Assembly: GCA_049670505.1 (NCBI GenBank)
Contig: JBATTK010000041.1
Span: forward strand, 8,639 to 72,638
Reading direction: 5' to 3'
DNA: 64,000 bases
Source of the DNA: JBATTK01 sp049670505
GTDB taxonomy: Bacteria; Bacteroidota; Bacteroidia; Flavobacteriales; Flavobacteriaceae
Position 1 is the stretch's first letter; each line of letters starts with the position of its first letter. The position numbers were made by a program, and so were the translations under genes. Positions 33,775-42,753 of this stretch are shown piece after piece. Below the pieces are notes generated by a model. It was not told where the DNA came from. It made no database searches and saw only the letters and a list, made by a program, of their open reading frames with translations.

Positions 33775-36264
33775 CTAAGATCCACACATTAAACAGTCAT
33801 CATCCGCTTGGCCTTCCTTGGCGCGTGCAATCATTTCTTTCATTTCCTGTGGGGACATTGGCTGTACATCCGCTTCCTGCTGTTGAGCCATAGGCGTAGT
33901 CTCCACCTGTATAGCTGTTGCGGCTTCCACACTAGGCGGTTTCGCCGCACTTATTTCGGCTTCCGCAGCTATACTAATAGGTACTTCCTTTTTCTTTGTA
34001 TTGTCCAAAGTAAATTTAATTGCATCAACGGCTGCCTTGGTACGTAAATAGTACATCCCCGTTTTTAGGCCACTCTTCCATGCATAAAAGTGCATAGAGG
34101 TCAACTTACCATAATTGGCATTTTCCATAAACAGGTTAAGGGATTGACTTTGATCGATGAAATATCCCCGTTGTCTACTCATGTCTATAATGTCCTTCAT
34201 ACTCAATTCCCAGACAGTCTTGTATAGTTCCTTTATATCTTCCGGTATGATATCTATATGTTGTATAGAACCGTTGGCCCGCATCAATTCTTGTTTTAAG
34301 TTCTCGTTCCACAGTCCTAATTTCACCAAATCTTCCAACAAATGTTTATTTACTACAATAAACTCTCCCGAAAGCACCCTGCGGGTATAAATATTGGAAG
34401 TATAGGGCTCAAAACATTCATTGTTCCCTAATATTTGGGATGTGGAAGCTGTTGGCATTGGGGCTACTAGCAAAGAGTTCCTTACCCCGTTCTTCTTAAC
34501 GCTTTTACGTAATTTCCCCCAGTCCCAACGTCCTGAAAGTTCTTCATCCTTGATTCCCCAAAGGTTGTGCTGAAACTCACCTTGGGAAATAGGCGAACCT
34601 TCATAGGAAGAATAGGTTCCTTCTTCCTTGGCCGCTTCCATAGATGCTGTAACGGCGGCAAAGTACAGAGTTTCAAAAATTTCCTGGTTCAACTGTTTGG
34701 CCTCATCGCTGGTAAATGGCAAACGTAGCATTATAAAAGCATCGGCCAATCCCTGTACACCCAATCCAATAGGCCTATGTCGTATATTGGAGTTTTCGGC
34801 CTCTTTTACCGGATAGTAGTTTCTATCTATTACTTTATTGAGGTTTTTTGTAACTCGTTTGGTAACCTTAAAAAGTTCCTTATGATCAAACTCCCCGTTC
34901 TTTATGAACATAGGTAGGGCAATAGATGCCAAATTACACACGGCCACCTCGTCTGGAGAGGTATACTCCAATATCTCCGTACATAGGTTGGATGAACGGA
35001 TGGTCCCCAAATTCTTTTGATTGCTCTTACGGTTGGCGGCGTCTTTGTACAACATATATGGCGTACCGGTCTCTATCTGGGATTCCAGGATTTTTTCCCA
35101 AAGCTCACGTGCTTTAACGGTCTTACGCCCTTTGCCCTCCGCTTCATACTTTAAGTATAGTTTTTCAAACTCTTCACTGTGATTGGAGAACAATCCTGTA
35201 CATTCGTTAGGACACATTAAGGTCCAGTTTTCATTGGCCTCTACTCTTCTCATAAACAAATCGGGAATCCACATGGCATAAAACAGATCGCGTGCGCGCA
35301 TTTCTTCCTTCCCATGGTTTTTCTTCAGATCCAAGAAATCGTAGATATCGGCGTGCCAAGGTTCCACATAAACTGCAAAACTGCCTTTACGTTTTCCACC
35401 GCCCTGATCTACATAACGGGCAGTATCGTTAAATACCCGTAACATGGGCACGATTCCGTTAGAGGTTCCGTTGGTCCCTGCAATATATGATCCTGTAGCC
35501 CTAACGTTATGGATAGATAATCCTATACCACCGGCAGATTGCGAAATCTTGGCCGTTTGTTTTAATGTATCATAGATACCATCGATACTATCGTCCTTCA
35601 TGGCCAGCAAAAAACAAGAGGACATTTGTGGTTTTGGTGTACCTGAATTGAACAGGGTTGGTGTGGCGTGGGTAAAATATTTTTTGGACATAAGCTCGTA
35701 GGTCTCTATAACCGAATCCAGATCGTCCAAATGAATCCCTACGGAAACCCGCATCAACATATGTTGGGGGCGTTCTACTATCTTACCGTTCAATTTTAGA
35801 AGATAGGAACGTTCCAAGGTTTTAAAACCGAAATAATCATAGCCAAAATCCCGGTTGTATATAATGGTAGAATCCAGCTTTTCCGCATTCTCTGAAATCA
35901 CTTTGTAAACCTCATCGGATAAAAGCGGGGCTTTTTTACCCGTTCTTGGATTTATGTACTCAAATAAATCCTTCATGGTCTCCGAAAAGGATTTTTTGGT
36001 GTTTTTATGCAGATTGGAAACGGAAATCCGAGCTGCAAGTTTTGCATAATCCGGATGACTGGTGGTCATAGTTGCGGCGATTTCGGCAGCCAGATTATCC
36101 AATTCAGATGTAGTAACCCCATCATACAGGCCTTCTATGACCCGCATAGTGACCTTTAGGGGATCTACCAGCTCATTGAGGCCATAACATAACTTTCTTA
36201 CCCTAGCGGTAATCTTGTCGAACATTATCAGCTCTTTTCTTCCGTCTCTTTTTACTACATACAT
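33775..36264 (-). CDS. nrdA: Ribonucleoside-diphosphate reductase, alpha subunit (class I)
   Basis: Large subunit of aerobic ribonucleotide reductase, 829 residues. An ATP-cone (about 1-90, KRDGRKELIMFDKI) gives allosteric overall control. The barrel follows, with PQMSSCFLLAM (redox Cys about 215), the active-site block SSNLCTEILEY and EVAVCNLASIALP, and PMPTASTSQILGNNECFEPYTSNIY. The flexible C-terminal arm, rich in Ala/Pro/Gln (about 760-815), ends DDDCLMCGS with the Cys pair that re-reduces the active site. It follows nrdB after 127 bases on the same strand. Confidence 0.97.
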   Translation of the reverse strand: MYVVKRDGRKELIMFDKITARVRKLCYGLNELVDPLKVTMRVIEGLYDGVTTSELDNLAAEIAATMTTSHPDYAKLAARISVSNLHKNTKKSFSETMKDLFEYINPRTGKKAPLLSDEVYKVISENAEKLDSTIIYNRDFGYDYFGFKTLERSYLLKLNGKIVERPQHMLMRVSVGIHLDDLDSVIETYELMSKKYFTHATPTLFNSGTPKPQMSSCFLLAMKDDSIDGIYDTLKQTAKISQSAGGIGLSIHNVRATGSYIAGTNGTSNGIVPMLRVFNDTARYVDQGGGKRKGSFAVYVEPWHADIYDFLDLKKNHGKEEMRARDLFYAMWIPDLFMRRVEANENWTLMCPNECTGLFSNHSEEFEKLYLKYEAEGKGRKTVKARELWEKILESQIETGTPYMLYKDAANRKSNQKNLGTIRSSNLCTEILEYTSPDEVAVCNLASIALPMFIKNGEFDHKELFKVTKRVTKNLNKVIDRNYYPVKEAENSNIRHRPIGLGVQGLADAFIMLRLPFTSDEAKQLNQEIFETLYFAAVTASMEAAKEEGTYSSYEGSPISQGEFQHNLWGIKDEELSGRWDWGKLRKSVKKNGVRNSLLVAPMPTASTSQILGNNECFEPYTSNIYTRRVLSGEFIVVNKHLLEDLVKLGLWNENLKQELMRANGSIQHIDIIPEDIKELYKTVWELSMKDIIDMSRQRGYFIDQSQSLNLFMENANYGKLTSMHFYAWKSGLKTGMYYLRTKAAVDAIKFTLDNTKKKEVPISIAAEAEISAAKPPSVEAATAIQVETTPMAQQQEADVQPMSPQEMKEMIARAKEGQADDDCLMCGS

Positions 36265-36391
36265 GTGCTACGCTTATTTTAGTGATTTGTTGGTTAAATG
36301 AAGTTTCTTACTACTGAAAAACTTAACAATTTGCTTTTGAAGAGGTAAAAACTCTTCGCACAAAGATTGGATAGGCCAAATGATGCTTTTC

Positions 36392-37378
36392 CTAGAAATC
36401 GGCGTCAAAACTTATTTTCTGGGAGTCCGTATCTTTTTCCTTGTTCAATACTCCTGCCTTTTGATATTCAGAAACCCTTTTCTCGAAGAAATTGGTCTTG
36501 CCCTGAAGGGAAATCATATCCATAAAGTCAAACGGATTCGTAGAATTATAAACTTTATCGCATTCAAGTTCCACCAATAAACGATCCGTAACAAATTCCA
36601 GATATTGTGTCATAAGCTTAGAATTCATACCGATAAGACTTACAGGTAACGATTCCGTAATGAACTCTCGCTCAATATCCAAGGCATTGGTCAAAATTTG
36701 AGTGATTCGTTCCTTGGGCACTTTATTGACCAAATGCTTGTTATGAAGATGCACGGCATAGTCACAGTGCATACCTTCGTCCCGGGATATCAACTCATTG
36801 GAAAAAGTAAGTCCGGGCATCAAACCTCTTTTCTTTAACCAGAAAATAGAGCAAAAAGCTCCTGAAAAGAAGATACCTTCTACAGCGGCAAAAGCGATCA
36901 AGCGCTCGGCGAAACTTGGGGAATCAATCCAATTTAAAGCCCAATCCGCCTTTTTCTTGATAGCCGGAAAGTTTTCTAAAGCCTTGAACAGCACGTTTTT
37001 TTCCTTTTCGTCCTTCACGTAAGTATCTATCAACAGGGAATACGTTTCCGAGTGGATGTTCTCCATCATTATCTGAAAACCATAGAAGAATTTTGCTTCT
37101 GCATATTGCACTTCGCTCACAAAATTCTCCGCAAGGTTTTCGTTGACAATTCCGTCCGATGCCGCAAAAAACGCAAGTATATGCTTTACAAAATAACGTT
37201 CGTCCTCGCTGAGCTTGTTGTTCCAATCCGATAAATCCTGGTGCAGGTCTATTTCTTCAGCCGTCCAAAAACACGCCTCGCATTTTTTGTACCACTCCCA
37301 TAAATCGTGATGTTTAATAGGGAATATTACAAATCTATCTTCATTCTCCTCTAAAATGGGCTCTACTGCTGTTGACAT
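36392..37378 (-). CDS. nrdB: Ribonucleoside-diphosphate reductase, beta subunit (class I)
   Basis: Radical-generating small subunit of 328 residues. The carboxylate/His ligands of the dimetal site can be followed: E in the FWTAEEIDL region (about 38), E and H in MMENIHSETYSLL (about 104-116, with the expected radical-site Tyr just after), E in AVEGIFFSGAFC (about 165) and E and H in ISRDEGMHCDYAVHLH (about 195-210). No ATP-cone at its N-terminus, unlike some flavobacterial NrdB proteins. It precedes nrdA. A Bacteroidota-type promoter lies just upstream, and farther upstream a structured RNA with its own terminator. Confidence 0.96.
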   Translation of the reverse strand: MSTAVEPILEENEDRFVIFPIKHHDLWEWYKKCEACFWTAEEIDLHQDLSDWNNKLSEDERYFVKHILAFFAASDGIVNENLAENFVSEVQYAEAKFFYGFQIMMENIHSETYSLLIDTYVKDEKEKNVLFKALENFPAIKKKADWALNWIDSPSFAERLIAFAAVEGIFFSGAFCSIFWLKKRGLMPGLTFSNELISRDEGMHCDYAVHLHNKHLVNKVPKERITQILTNALDIEREFITESLPVSLIGMNSKLMTQYLEFVTDRLLVELECDKVYNSTNPFDFMDMISLQGKTNFFEKRVSEYQKAGVLNKEKDTDSQKISFDADF

Positions 37379-37412
37379 GGTTTTCTGTAGTTTTAAAATT
37401 AATGTGTCGGGT

Positions 37413-37442
37413 GAAAATTACCTATTGGTAGGGACCCACAAA
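37413..37442 (-). promoter_or_regulatory. Promoter of nrdB
   Basis: On the minus strand TTTG (37442-37439) is followed after 18 bases by TAATTTTC (37420-37413), 7 of 8 bases to TAnnTTTG with one mismatch at the end, about 35 bases before the nrdB ATG. Confidence 0.5.
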
Positions 37443-37501
37443 GATTGGAAAATGTGGCCAATTTCTAAAGCATGTTTTATGTTTTAAATCACAAAGTTTT
37501 T

Positions 37502-37514
37502 AACACAAGGTGTT
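37502..37514. promoter_or_regulatory. 13-bp palindrome upstream of nrdB
   Basis: AACAC-AAG-GTGTT is a perfect inverted repeat 60 bases beyond the nrdB -33 box. Its ACAC..GTGT arms recall NrdR boxes, but only one copy is seen and the spacing is not typical. Confidence 0.25.
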
Positions 37515-37595
37515 GAAATCTAGCTTCGCAAGTGATGTTCATTGCCATTGCCAAAGAATTGGATTTTACCTTAATTTTACATTGAAGTTGAACAG

Positions 37596-37639
37596 AAAAA
37601 AACAAACCAAGAGGTATAAAAAAGTATACTTCTTGGTTT
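37596..37639 (-). terminator. Intrinsic terminator ending the minus-strand ncRNA candidate
   Basis: On the minus strand AAACCAAGAAGTATA pairs with TATACCTCTTGGTTT (15 bp with one mismatch/wobble) and is followed by GTTTTTTT. The plus strand lacks such a T-run. No protein gene precedes it on this strand within 290 bases apart from the unknown gene at 38150. Confidence 0.75.
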
Positions 37640-37930
37640 ATTAAAATATGATGGGATATACCCCGTTCTTAAGATAATTATGATACCGCCAAACCTGTAC
37701 GGCCCGTCCAATGAATCAAAATTTATAATCACTAAAATTGAACACGCTGATTTAGGTAGTTCCCCCGAAACCTAGTAATCGAGCAGATTTCCCTAACAAA
37801 CAAGTTGGTAAGGTCGTTCAAATTTAGTAGTAATTTCACCGGTTAGGACTGTTTATTGAACAGTGGCGTGCCTTATCTTTAACACGCCGCTCCTTTGACC
37901 GTACTGCGGTCCGGCGGTTTCCATAATATA
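37640..37930 (-). ncRNA. Candidate structured non-coding RNA upstream of nrdB
   Basis: No open frame of note exists here. On the minus strand ACCGCCGGACC (37918-37908) pairs with GGTTTGGCGGT (37695-37685) using two G-U pairs, and after a small bulge GTACGG pairs with CCGTAC (37904-37899 with 37702-37697), closing a 234-base domain. Inside are hairpins GGCGTG/CACGCC, ACTGTT/AACAGT and TAGGT/ACCTA. The G-U pairs fit only the minus-strand RNA, and an intrinsic terminator follows on that strand. I could not match it to RNase P, tmRNA, 6S or a known riboswitch. The remaining bases to 38149 show no gene. Confidence 0.55.
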
Positions 37931-38149
37931 GTTACTGGTTACTCATCATATTCATGTTTTTTGTTTAGCATTTGAATCCATAACACCAAAACAACATAAC
38001 TGGCGTATATGTAAGGATAAACGCCTAATAACGGGGGAGTATAGCAAAAATAGGTTTTTTTTATTCATTAACCGACATTAAACAAAAAAAGACATGCCCG
38101 TTAAAAAGCTTCAACAAAACGAAAGCAACCCCCCATATTATTATTCATT

Positions 38150-38749
38150 TCATTTAGACTCCTGTTTTTGTTTCAATGCTATAAAATTGCCGCTCATATA
38201 TACGCGTTGTCCTTTTGAATTCTTTAGATTAACCTTTATATTACCGCTCATGGTATGCTTGTCCAAATACGTAATAGCCAGTACTCCTTTATCCGCAAAG
38301 AAAGGTAGTTCGCCCATTCTCTTCACATTGGCAAACCCGAATACCCCATCGAAATAATTTAGAAATCCATCGATATCCTTTGCAACCTTATATCTCCCTA
38401 ATGCTATTTTTTTGGATTCGCCTTGTTTGGACACCAAAAATCCCATAGAATGTTGAAAATCCTTCTCCTTATTTCTTAGGTCCAGCTTTAAAGTGGCATA
38501 GGAAGTTCCATTACTAGAGGTTTCCGTAGCGGTTTCAAAATAGATTTTTCCTTTTAGTTTTGAGTTAAAGTCACCTGTCAGCTTAATTTCATAAGTGCCG
38601 TTAGACAATTCCGATCCCGAGTTTTCCAATTGTCTTGAATAGGGCGTATACGAAGTACATATAAAAAGAACAGCTGCCCAAAAACTCTGTTTTACGATCC
38701 TAGTGGTTAGATATGACATGGTGTGGTAGGTTTTAGATTTTTTAAGCAT
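38150..38749 (-). CDS. Exported protein of unknown function
   Basis: A 199-residue protein I do not recognise. A basic N-terminus and one hydrophobic segment (about 21-35, SFWAAVLFICTSYTPYS) suggest a signal peptide or anchor; an internal Met at 38719 could be the true start. The body is beta-rich and polar: SNGTYEIKLTGDFNSKLKGKIYFET, SYATLKLDLRNKEKD, and GNIKVNLKNSKGQRVYMSGNF. It begins 2 bases after the stop of the small gene at 38752-38931, so both belong to one transcript. A cell-surface or periplasmic role is inference. Confidence 0.6.
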   Translation of the reverse strand: MLKKSKTYHTMSYLTTRIVKQSFWAAVLFICTSYTPYSRQLENSGSELSNGTYEIKLTGDFNSKLKGKIYFETATETSSNGTSYATLKLDLRNKEKDFQHSMGFLVSKQGESKKIALGRYKVAKDIDGFLNYFDGVFGFANVKRMGELPFFADKGVLAITYLDKHTMSGNIKVNLKNSKGQRVYMSGNFIALKQKQESK

Positions 38750-38751
38750 TT

Positions 38752-38931
38752 CTATTCCTTAATACGGGTTTCTTTGGAAATCTCCCCCTCCGCCAATAAA
38801 TCAAAGTTTTCGTTTCCCTCAATGGCAAACTTATTATCGGCTCCGGGAATTGTCTGGTTGGTTTTATCCGTTAAAACCGCTAAGAGTATCGTAATGACCA
38901 AAATGGCAAATAGAAGTATACATTTTTTCAT
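38752..38931 (-). CDS. Small exported or membrane-anchored protein, unknown
   Basis: A 59-residue protein starting MKKCILLFAILVITILLAVL, a signal peptide or single membrane anchor, followed by a short polar domain with NKFAIEGNENFDLLAEGEIS. The longer frame to 39030 has no features before this Met, so 38931 is preferred. It is directly followed by the 199-residue exported protein gene, and the two are probably coupled. No family recognised. Confidence 0.5.
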   Translation of the reverse strand: MKKCILLFAILVITILLAVLTDKTNQTIPGADNKFAIEGNENFDLLAEGEISKETRIKE

Positions 38932-39292
38932 AACTCTGGTTTTTAGTGTTCTCCGAAAATTACCTTTAAGTGAAAAAGTTTTTAGACTATCCATGATTCT
39001 TAGGCCATATCTAGTTTTAAACGCTATCAAAGCATGTACTAAATTAGAATGATCGTTGCCATCCTAATTCGGTAGATGTATGGATGGTAATAAAAGTTGT
39101 GTAAATGGCACGAAAAAAATAAGGCCTGTTAAATACAATACATATAACTGATTATCATAGTGTTACATTTTAGAATTGTTGCTGATTTTTGTAAAATAAA
39201 AGCTACATAACCGTGAAAAAATACTACATCACTTCTTGTTTTACATATTTTCCTACCAATTATACGTGAAATTACCCCATCGGTACATTTTT
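38932..39292. other. Intergenic region with a third partial repeat end
   Basis: About 360 bases with no convincing gene between the unknown pair and the LytTR operon. GGCCTGTTAA at 39123-39132 matches ten bases of the end of the 155-bp element at 17445, after which similarity is lost. A 60-codon minus-strand frame (39129-39311) lacks features and is rejected. Confidence 0.4.
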
Positions 39293-39325
39293 TTTGAACG
39301 AGCCCGACCATTACTATTATTTTTG
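39293..39325 (+). promoter_or_regulatory. Promoter of the LytTR/histidine kinase operon
   Basis: TTTG (39293-39296), 21 bases, then TATTTTTG (39318-39325): both Bacteroidota promoter elements at near-standard spacing. Predicted start about 39331, leader about 17 bases. Confidence 0.65.
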
Positions 39326-39347
39326 ATTAACTTGACCCTTTTAGTAT

Positions 39348-40082
39348 ATGTTAGAAGCTGTAATAGTAGATGATGAAATTAAGGCCCTTCAAAGCCTTTC
39401 TTGGGAGTTGACGAATTTTAGCGATGAAATTAACGTTGTTGCCTCTTTCACCGACCCATTTGAAGCCTTGGCCCATCTGGAAAAAAACTCACCGGATTGT
39501 CTTTTTTTGGATATAGAAATGCCTACTATGGACGGTTTTCAGTTTATTCAAAAATTAACGAATAAAAACTTCCCCGTGGTCATTACCACGGCATATAACC
39601 AATATGCCATAAAAGCGCTTAAAAACGAGGCTATCGATTATCTTCTAAAACCGATTGACACAGACGATTTAAAGGACACTATAGTTAAGATAAGAAAATA
39701 TAATTCCCGAAATTATACTGCAGAAAAATTGGAGAAAATTTTATTGAATTTCAATTCCAATTCCATCCACAAGAAGATAACCATAAATACGGATGGCAAG
39801 CTTATTTTTCTGGAGAGCGATGATATTCTTTATGCCGAATCGGACGGAAACTACAGTACTATTTATTTGGCCGACGGACATAAAATTGTACTTACCAAGA
39901 AGCTGAAAGAGGTTAACGAGCTCTTGCCCAAGGAGTCCTTTTTCAGGATACATAATTCCTACATCATCAACCTTAACAAAATAAAAGAATTCCTTAAGAC
40001 AGATGGATATGTTATTTTACAATCCAATCACAAAATACCGGTCTCCAGACAAAAAAAGTCCGATTTTTTGGATATGCTATAA
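39348..40082 (+). CDS. LytTR-family response regulator
   Basis: Two-component DNA-binding regulator of 244 residues. The receiver domain (about 1-120) has the acidic pair VDDE at the start, the phosphorylated Asp in DCLFLDIEMPTMDG (about 55) and the Lys in YLLKPIDTDD (about 105). The LytTR DNA-binding domain (about 140-244) shows DDILYAESDGNYSTIYL, KKLKEVNELLP and FFRIHNSYIINLNKI. It is followed 9 bases later by its likely partner kinase. Targets are not evident from the window. Confidence 0.94.
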   Translation: MLEAVIVDDEIKALQSLSWELTNFSDEINVVASFTDPFEALAHLEKNSPDCLFLDIEMPTMDGFQFIQKLTNKNFPVVITTAYNQYAIKALKNEAIDYLLKPIDTDDLKDTIVKIRKYNSRNYTAEKLEKILLNFNSNSIHKKITINTDGKLIFLESDDILYAESDGNYSTIYLADGHKIVLTKKLKEVNELLPKESFFRIHNSYIINLNKIKEFLKTDGYVILQSNHKIPVSRQKKSDFLDML

Positions 40083-40091
40083 CCGATCTTT

Positions 40092-42068
40092 ATGCAATTG
40101 TCCCGAATCATTAGGATATTCTTTCAAGAACAAAAATTCTCAACACTTTTCAGGGAAATTTTCCTTTGCATAGCGTTATTTACATTTTACTACACCAATT
40201 CACAGCAAATTCCCGAAAGCTTTAAAAAAACGACCGACAGCCTTATACAGGCAGCACCAAAGACCTATAAGGAATTGGATGCCGCCCTTAGGCCGAATCG
40301 AAGGGATACCGTTCTAATGCAATATTTCATCGAAACCTCTACTAAAAAGAAATATCTAGACGGGCTGGCCTATGCCTTTAATCAGTTAGGAACAAAATAC
40401 CGTAATATTTCAAAGAATCCAGAGGCCGTTAAGATGCACAGAAAGGCCCTTGATATTGCCACCGAAGCCGATAATATTGAGTTTAGGATTTTTAGCCTAA
40501 ACATGTTAGGTGTGGTCTACAGGAGGAACGATGCCATAAAAACGGCCTTGGATTATAACCAAGAAGCCTTGGAGTTGGCAGAAACCATTGAAAACCCCTC
40601 CGAAGGCATAAAAAGAAGCATCAATGTATCCCTTAACAGTATTGGCAATATTTATCACAGCCTGAAACAATACGATCTAGCGATCGAGCAGTTTAGAAAG
40701 TCTTTGAAATTGGAAGAAGAGCTGGGAAACACCCGAGGTTTGGCGATAAATCATCAAAACATTGGGGAATGCTATGAAGAACTGGGTCAATTAGAGGAAG
40801 CATTACAAAACTATAAGATCGCTTTGGCCTATGATGAGGAAATAGATTCCGAAAGGGGAAAGGTCATCTGCAAAAATAGTATTGCCCAAATTTATATTAA
40901 GCAGGCCCGCCCCAACGATGCCTTGGAAATTCTTGATCCTACCCTAGTAGCATCCCAAGCTACCGGAGATATGCACATCACTTCCCTTGTATATATAAAC
41001 CTGGGCTGGGCATTGATGCAAGTTGAACAATATAAGCAAGCCGAAAATAGGCTTCTTAAAGGCTTGGAAATAAGCAAAAAATATAATTTCCCAAGAAATA
41101 TTTCCAAAGCGTATACGCTCTTATCCGAATTATACAATCATAAAAATGATTATAAAAAAGCCTTTGAATACTACCAACAAGCCGAACTGTTCGATGAAAA
41201 GGTCACCAACGAACTCAATTTGCGTTATGTGAACGATATGATCATACGATATGACACGGAAAAAAAGAGCGGTCAGATCGAAGTACTCGCCAAGGAAAAT
41301 GAAATTGTTAAACTAAAGCTTCGCAAAAATAGGACTACCTTACTTATTAGTGGCATTGCTCTTGCCCTACTCGCCGGAATCCTATATATCCTATATCGCC
41401 AATACCAACTTAACAATGAAAAAAAATTGTTGACCTTGGAACAAAGTATGTTGCGTAGCCAAATGAACCCCCATTTTTTATTCAACTCCTTAAATTCCAT
41501 CAAACTATATATCATTAACAATGAAAAAAAGAATGCGGTACATTATTTAAACAAGTTTTCCAAGTTGGTCCGAAAAATCCTGGAAGCGTCCTCCCTAAAG
41601 GAAATACCCCTTGCCGAAGAATTGGAAACCGTGGAACTCTACATGAACATTGAGAATATTCGTTTTTCAAATGAAATTAATTTTCAGATTTTGATCGATG
41701 AGGCTATCGATACGCACGCCATAAAAATCCCATCCCTAATTTTGCAACCTTTCTTGGAAAATGCGCTATGGCATGGCCTCTCTTCCAAGGAAGGGGAAAA
41801 AAGTATAACGCTTCACGTAAACAGGGAAAACGATCGGTTTATAGAAATTTTGATTATCGATAATGGCGTTGGAAGGGAAGCTGCCGAAGAAATTAAACAA
41901 AGAAAGGTGTTAAAACGAAAATCCGTAGGGATTGAAATTACCAAGGAGCGTTTGACCAATTTCTCCAAGGATTACGAGAATTCATTTGATGTTCAAATAG
42001 TAGATCTGTACGATGAAAACCAAAAAGCCTCCGGCACAAAGATAGTCCTGCATATTCCTACGGTCTAG
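40092..42068 (+). CDS. TPR-containing LytS-type sensor histidine kinase
   Basis: Membrane kinase of 658 residues. A signal or N-terminal anchor (about 15-36) is followed by an extracytoplasmic array of about six TPR repeats (about 70-390), for example LGVVYRRNDAIKTALDYNQEALELAE and IGNIYHSLKQYDLAIEQFRKSLKLEEELG in part. One transmembrane helix (TTLLISGIALALLAGILYIL, about 417-436) leads to a His_kinase domain with QMNPHFLFNSLNSIK (His about 462) and an ATPase region ending in DNGVGREAAE. It acts with the LytTR regulator upstream. The TPRs probably sense a protein partner. Tail-to-tail overlap of 11 bases with the DUF3109 gene. Confidence 0.93.
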   Translation: MQLSRIIRIFFQEQKFSTLFREIFLCIALFTFYYTNSQQIPESFKKTTDSLIQAAPKTYKELDAALRPNRRDTVLMQYFIETSTKKKYLDGLAYAFNQLGTKYRNISKNPEAVKMHRKALDIATEADNIEFRIFSLNMLGVVYRRNDAIKTALDYNQEALELAETIENPSEGIKRSINVSLNSIGNIYHSLKQYDLAIEQFRKSLKLEEELGNTRGLAINHQNIGECYEELGQLEEALQNYKIALAYDEEIDSERGKVICKNSIAQIYIKQARPNDALEILDPTLVASQATGDMHITSLVYINLGWALMQVEQYKQAENRLLKGLEISKKYNFPRNISKAYTLLSELYNHKNDYKKAFEYYQQAELFDEKVTNELNLRYVNDMIIRYDTEKKSGQIEVLAKENEIVKLKLRKNRTTLLISGIALALLAGILYILYRQYQLNNEKKLLTLEQSMLRSQMNPHFLFNSLNSIKLYIINNEKKNAVHYLNKFSKLVRKILEASSLKEIPLAEELETVELYMNIENIRFSNEINFQILIDEAIDTHAIKIPSLILQPFLENALWHGLSSKEGEKSITLHVNRENDRFIEILIIDNGVGREAAEEIKQRKVLKRKSVGIEITKERLTNFSKDYENSFDVQIVDLYDENQKASGTKIVLHIPTV

Positions 42069-42630
42069 TATGTGCGTCCGCTACCTGTTCCAGTTCAGCG
42101 TACCAATGCTTCCCGAACTTGCGAATCAGCGCTTCTTTTACAAACTTATAAATAGGCACCTTTAGTTCTGCCCCTAAACTGCAAGCGGGATCACATATTT
42201 CCCATTTGTGATAGTTCACCGCGGTAAGTTCGGTATATTCCCGCACCCGGACCGGGTAAAGGTGGCAAGAAACCGGTTTTTTCCATGTAATGGCTCCCTT
42301 ATTATAGGCCTCCTCAATGCCGCATTTGGCCGTACCATTTTCGGAAAATATGACATAGGCGCACTCGCTGCCTTTTACCAAAGGAGTTTCCCATTCTCCA
42401 TCTTCCCCTTTAACAAAAGCTCCTTGCTCCTCTATAACAGTGATACCTTCTTCCCTTAAAAAAGGCTTTATGTAACTGTAGATATTTACTAGGATCTCTG
42501 TTTCCTTGTCCTCTAAAGGTGCTCCGGCTTCGCCATCTATACAGCAGGCCCCTTTACATGCGCTTAGATTGCATACAAAATCTTTCTCTATAATCTCTTC
42601 GGATACGATAACTTTTCCTAGCTGGAACAT
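42058..42630 (-). CDS. DUF3109 family cysteine-rich protein
   Basis: Cytoplasmic protein of 190 residues. Conserved cysteines cluster as CNLSACKGACC (about 20-30), SECAYV, KCGIEEA, SCHLYPVRV and CDPACSLG, resembling the metal-binding YkgJ-type CxxCC pattern, so a metal or Fe-S cluster is likely. DUF3109 is common in Bacteroidota but its function is unknown. Monocistronic; the gene overlaps the end of the kinase gene on the other strand. Confidence 0.88.
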   Translation of the reverse strand: MFQLGKVIVSEEIIEKDFVCNLSACKGACCIDGEAGAPLEDKETEILVNIYSYIKPFLREEGITVIEEQGAFVKGEDGEWETPLVKGSECAYVIFSENGTAKCGIEEAYNKGAITWKKPVSCHLYPVRVREYTELTAVNYHKWEICDPACSLGAELKVPIYKFVKEALIRKFGKHWYAELEQVADAHTRP

Positions 42631-42722
42631 ATGCTTTGTCTAGGGACAAAGATACTTTTTTGATCCGTATCCAATGAAATTATTTTGTTATTAAAAGCGT
42701 ATAATAAACCCATCTTTAAACG

Positions 42723-42730
42723 TAAATTTG
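42723..42730 (+). promoter_or_regulatory. -7 promoter box of the marC-like gene
   Basis: TAAATTTG is an exact TAnnTTTG match, 23 bases before the ATG at 42754. No TTTG at the usual -33 spacing. Confidence 0.5.
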
Positions 42731-42753
42731 CCCCGAAATTTAAACTACTTTGG

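Noticed and set aside
37640..37930. Cobalamin riboswitch before nrdB
   Set aside because: A CGCCACTG string on the minus strand first suggested it, and B12 control of nrdAB is known elsewhere, but the B12 box with GACCTGCC is missing and the long-range pairing differs.
37640..37930. RNase P RNA or tmRNA
   Set aside because: Length fits, but the conserved GAGGAAAGTCCGGGC and AACCCGG segments of RNase P, and the tRNA-like T-arm and tag frame of tmRNA, are not seen.
39129..39311. 60-codon minus-strand frame before the LytTR operon
   Set aside because: It overlaps the LytTR promoter region and has no signal, domain or compositional support.
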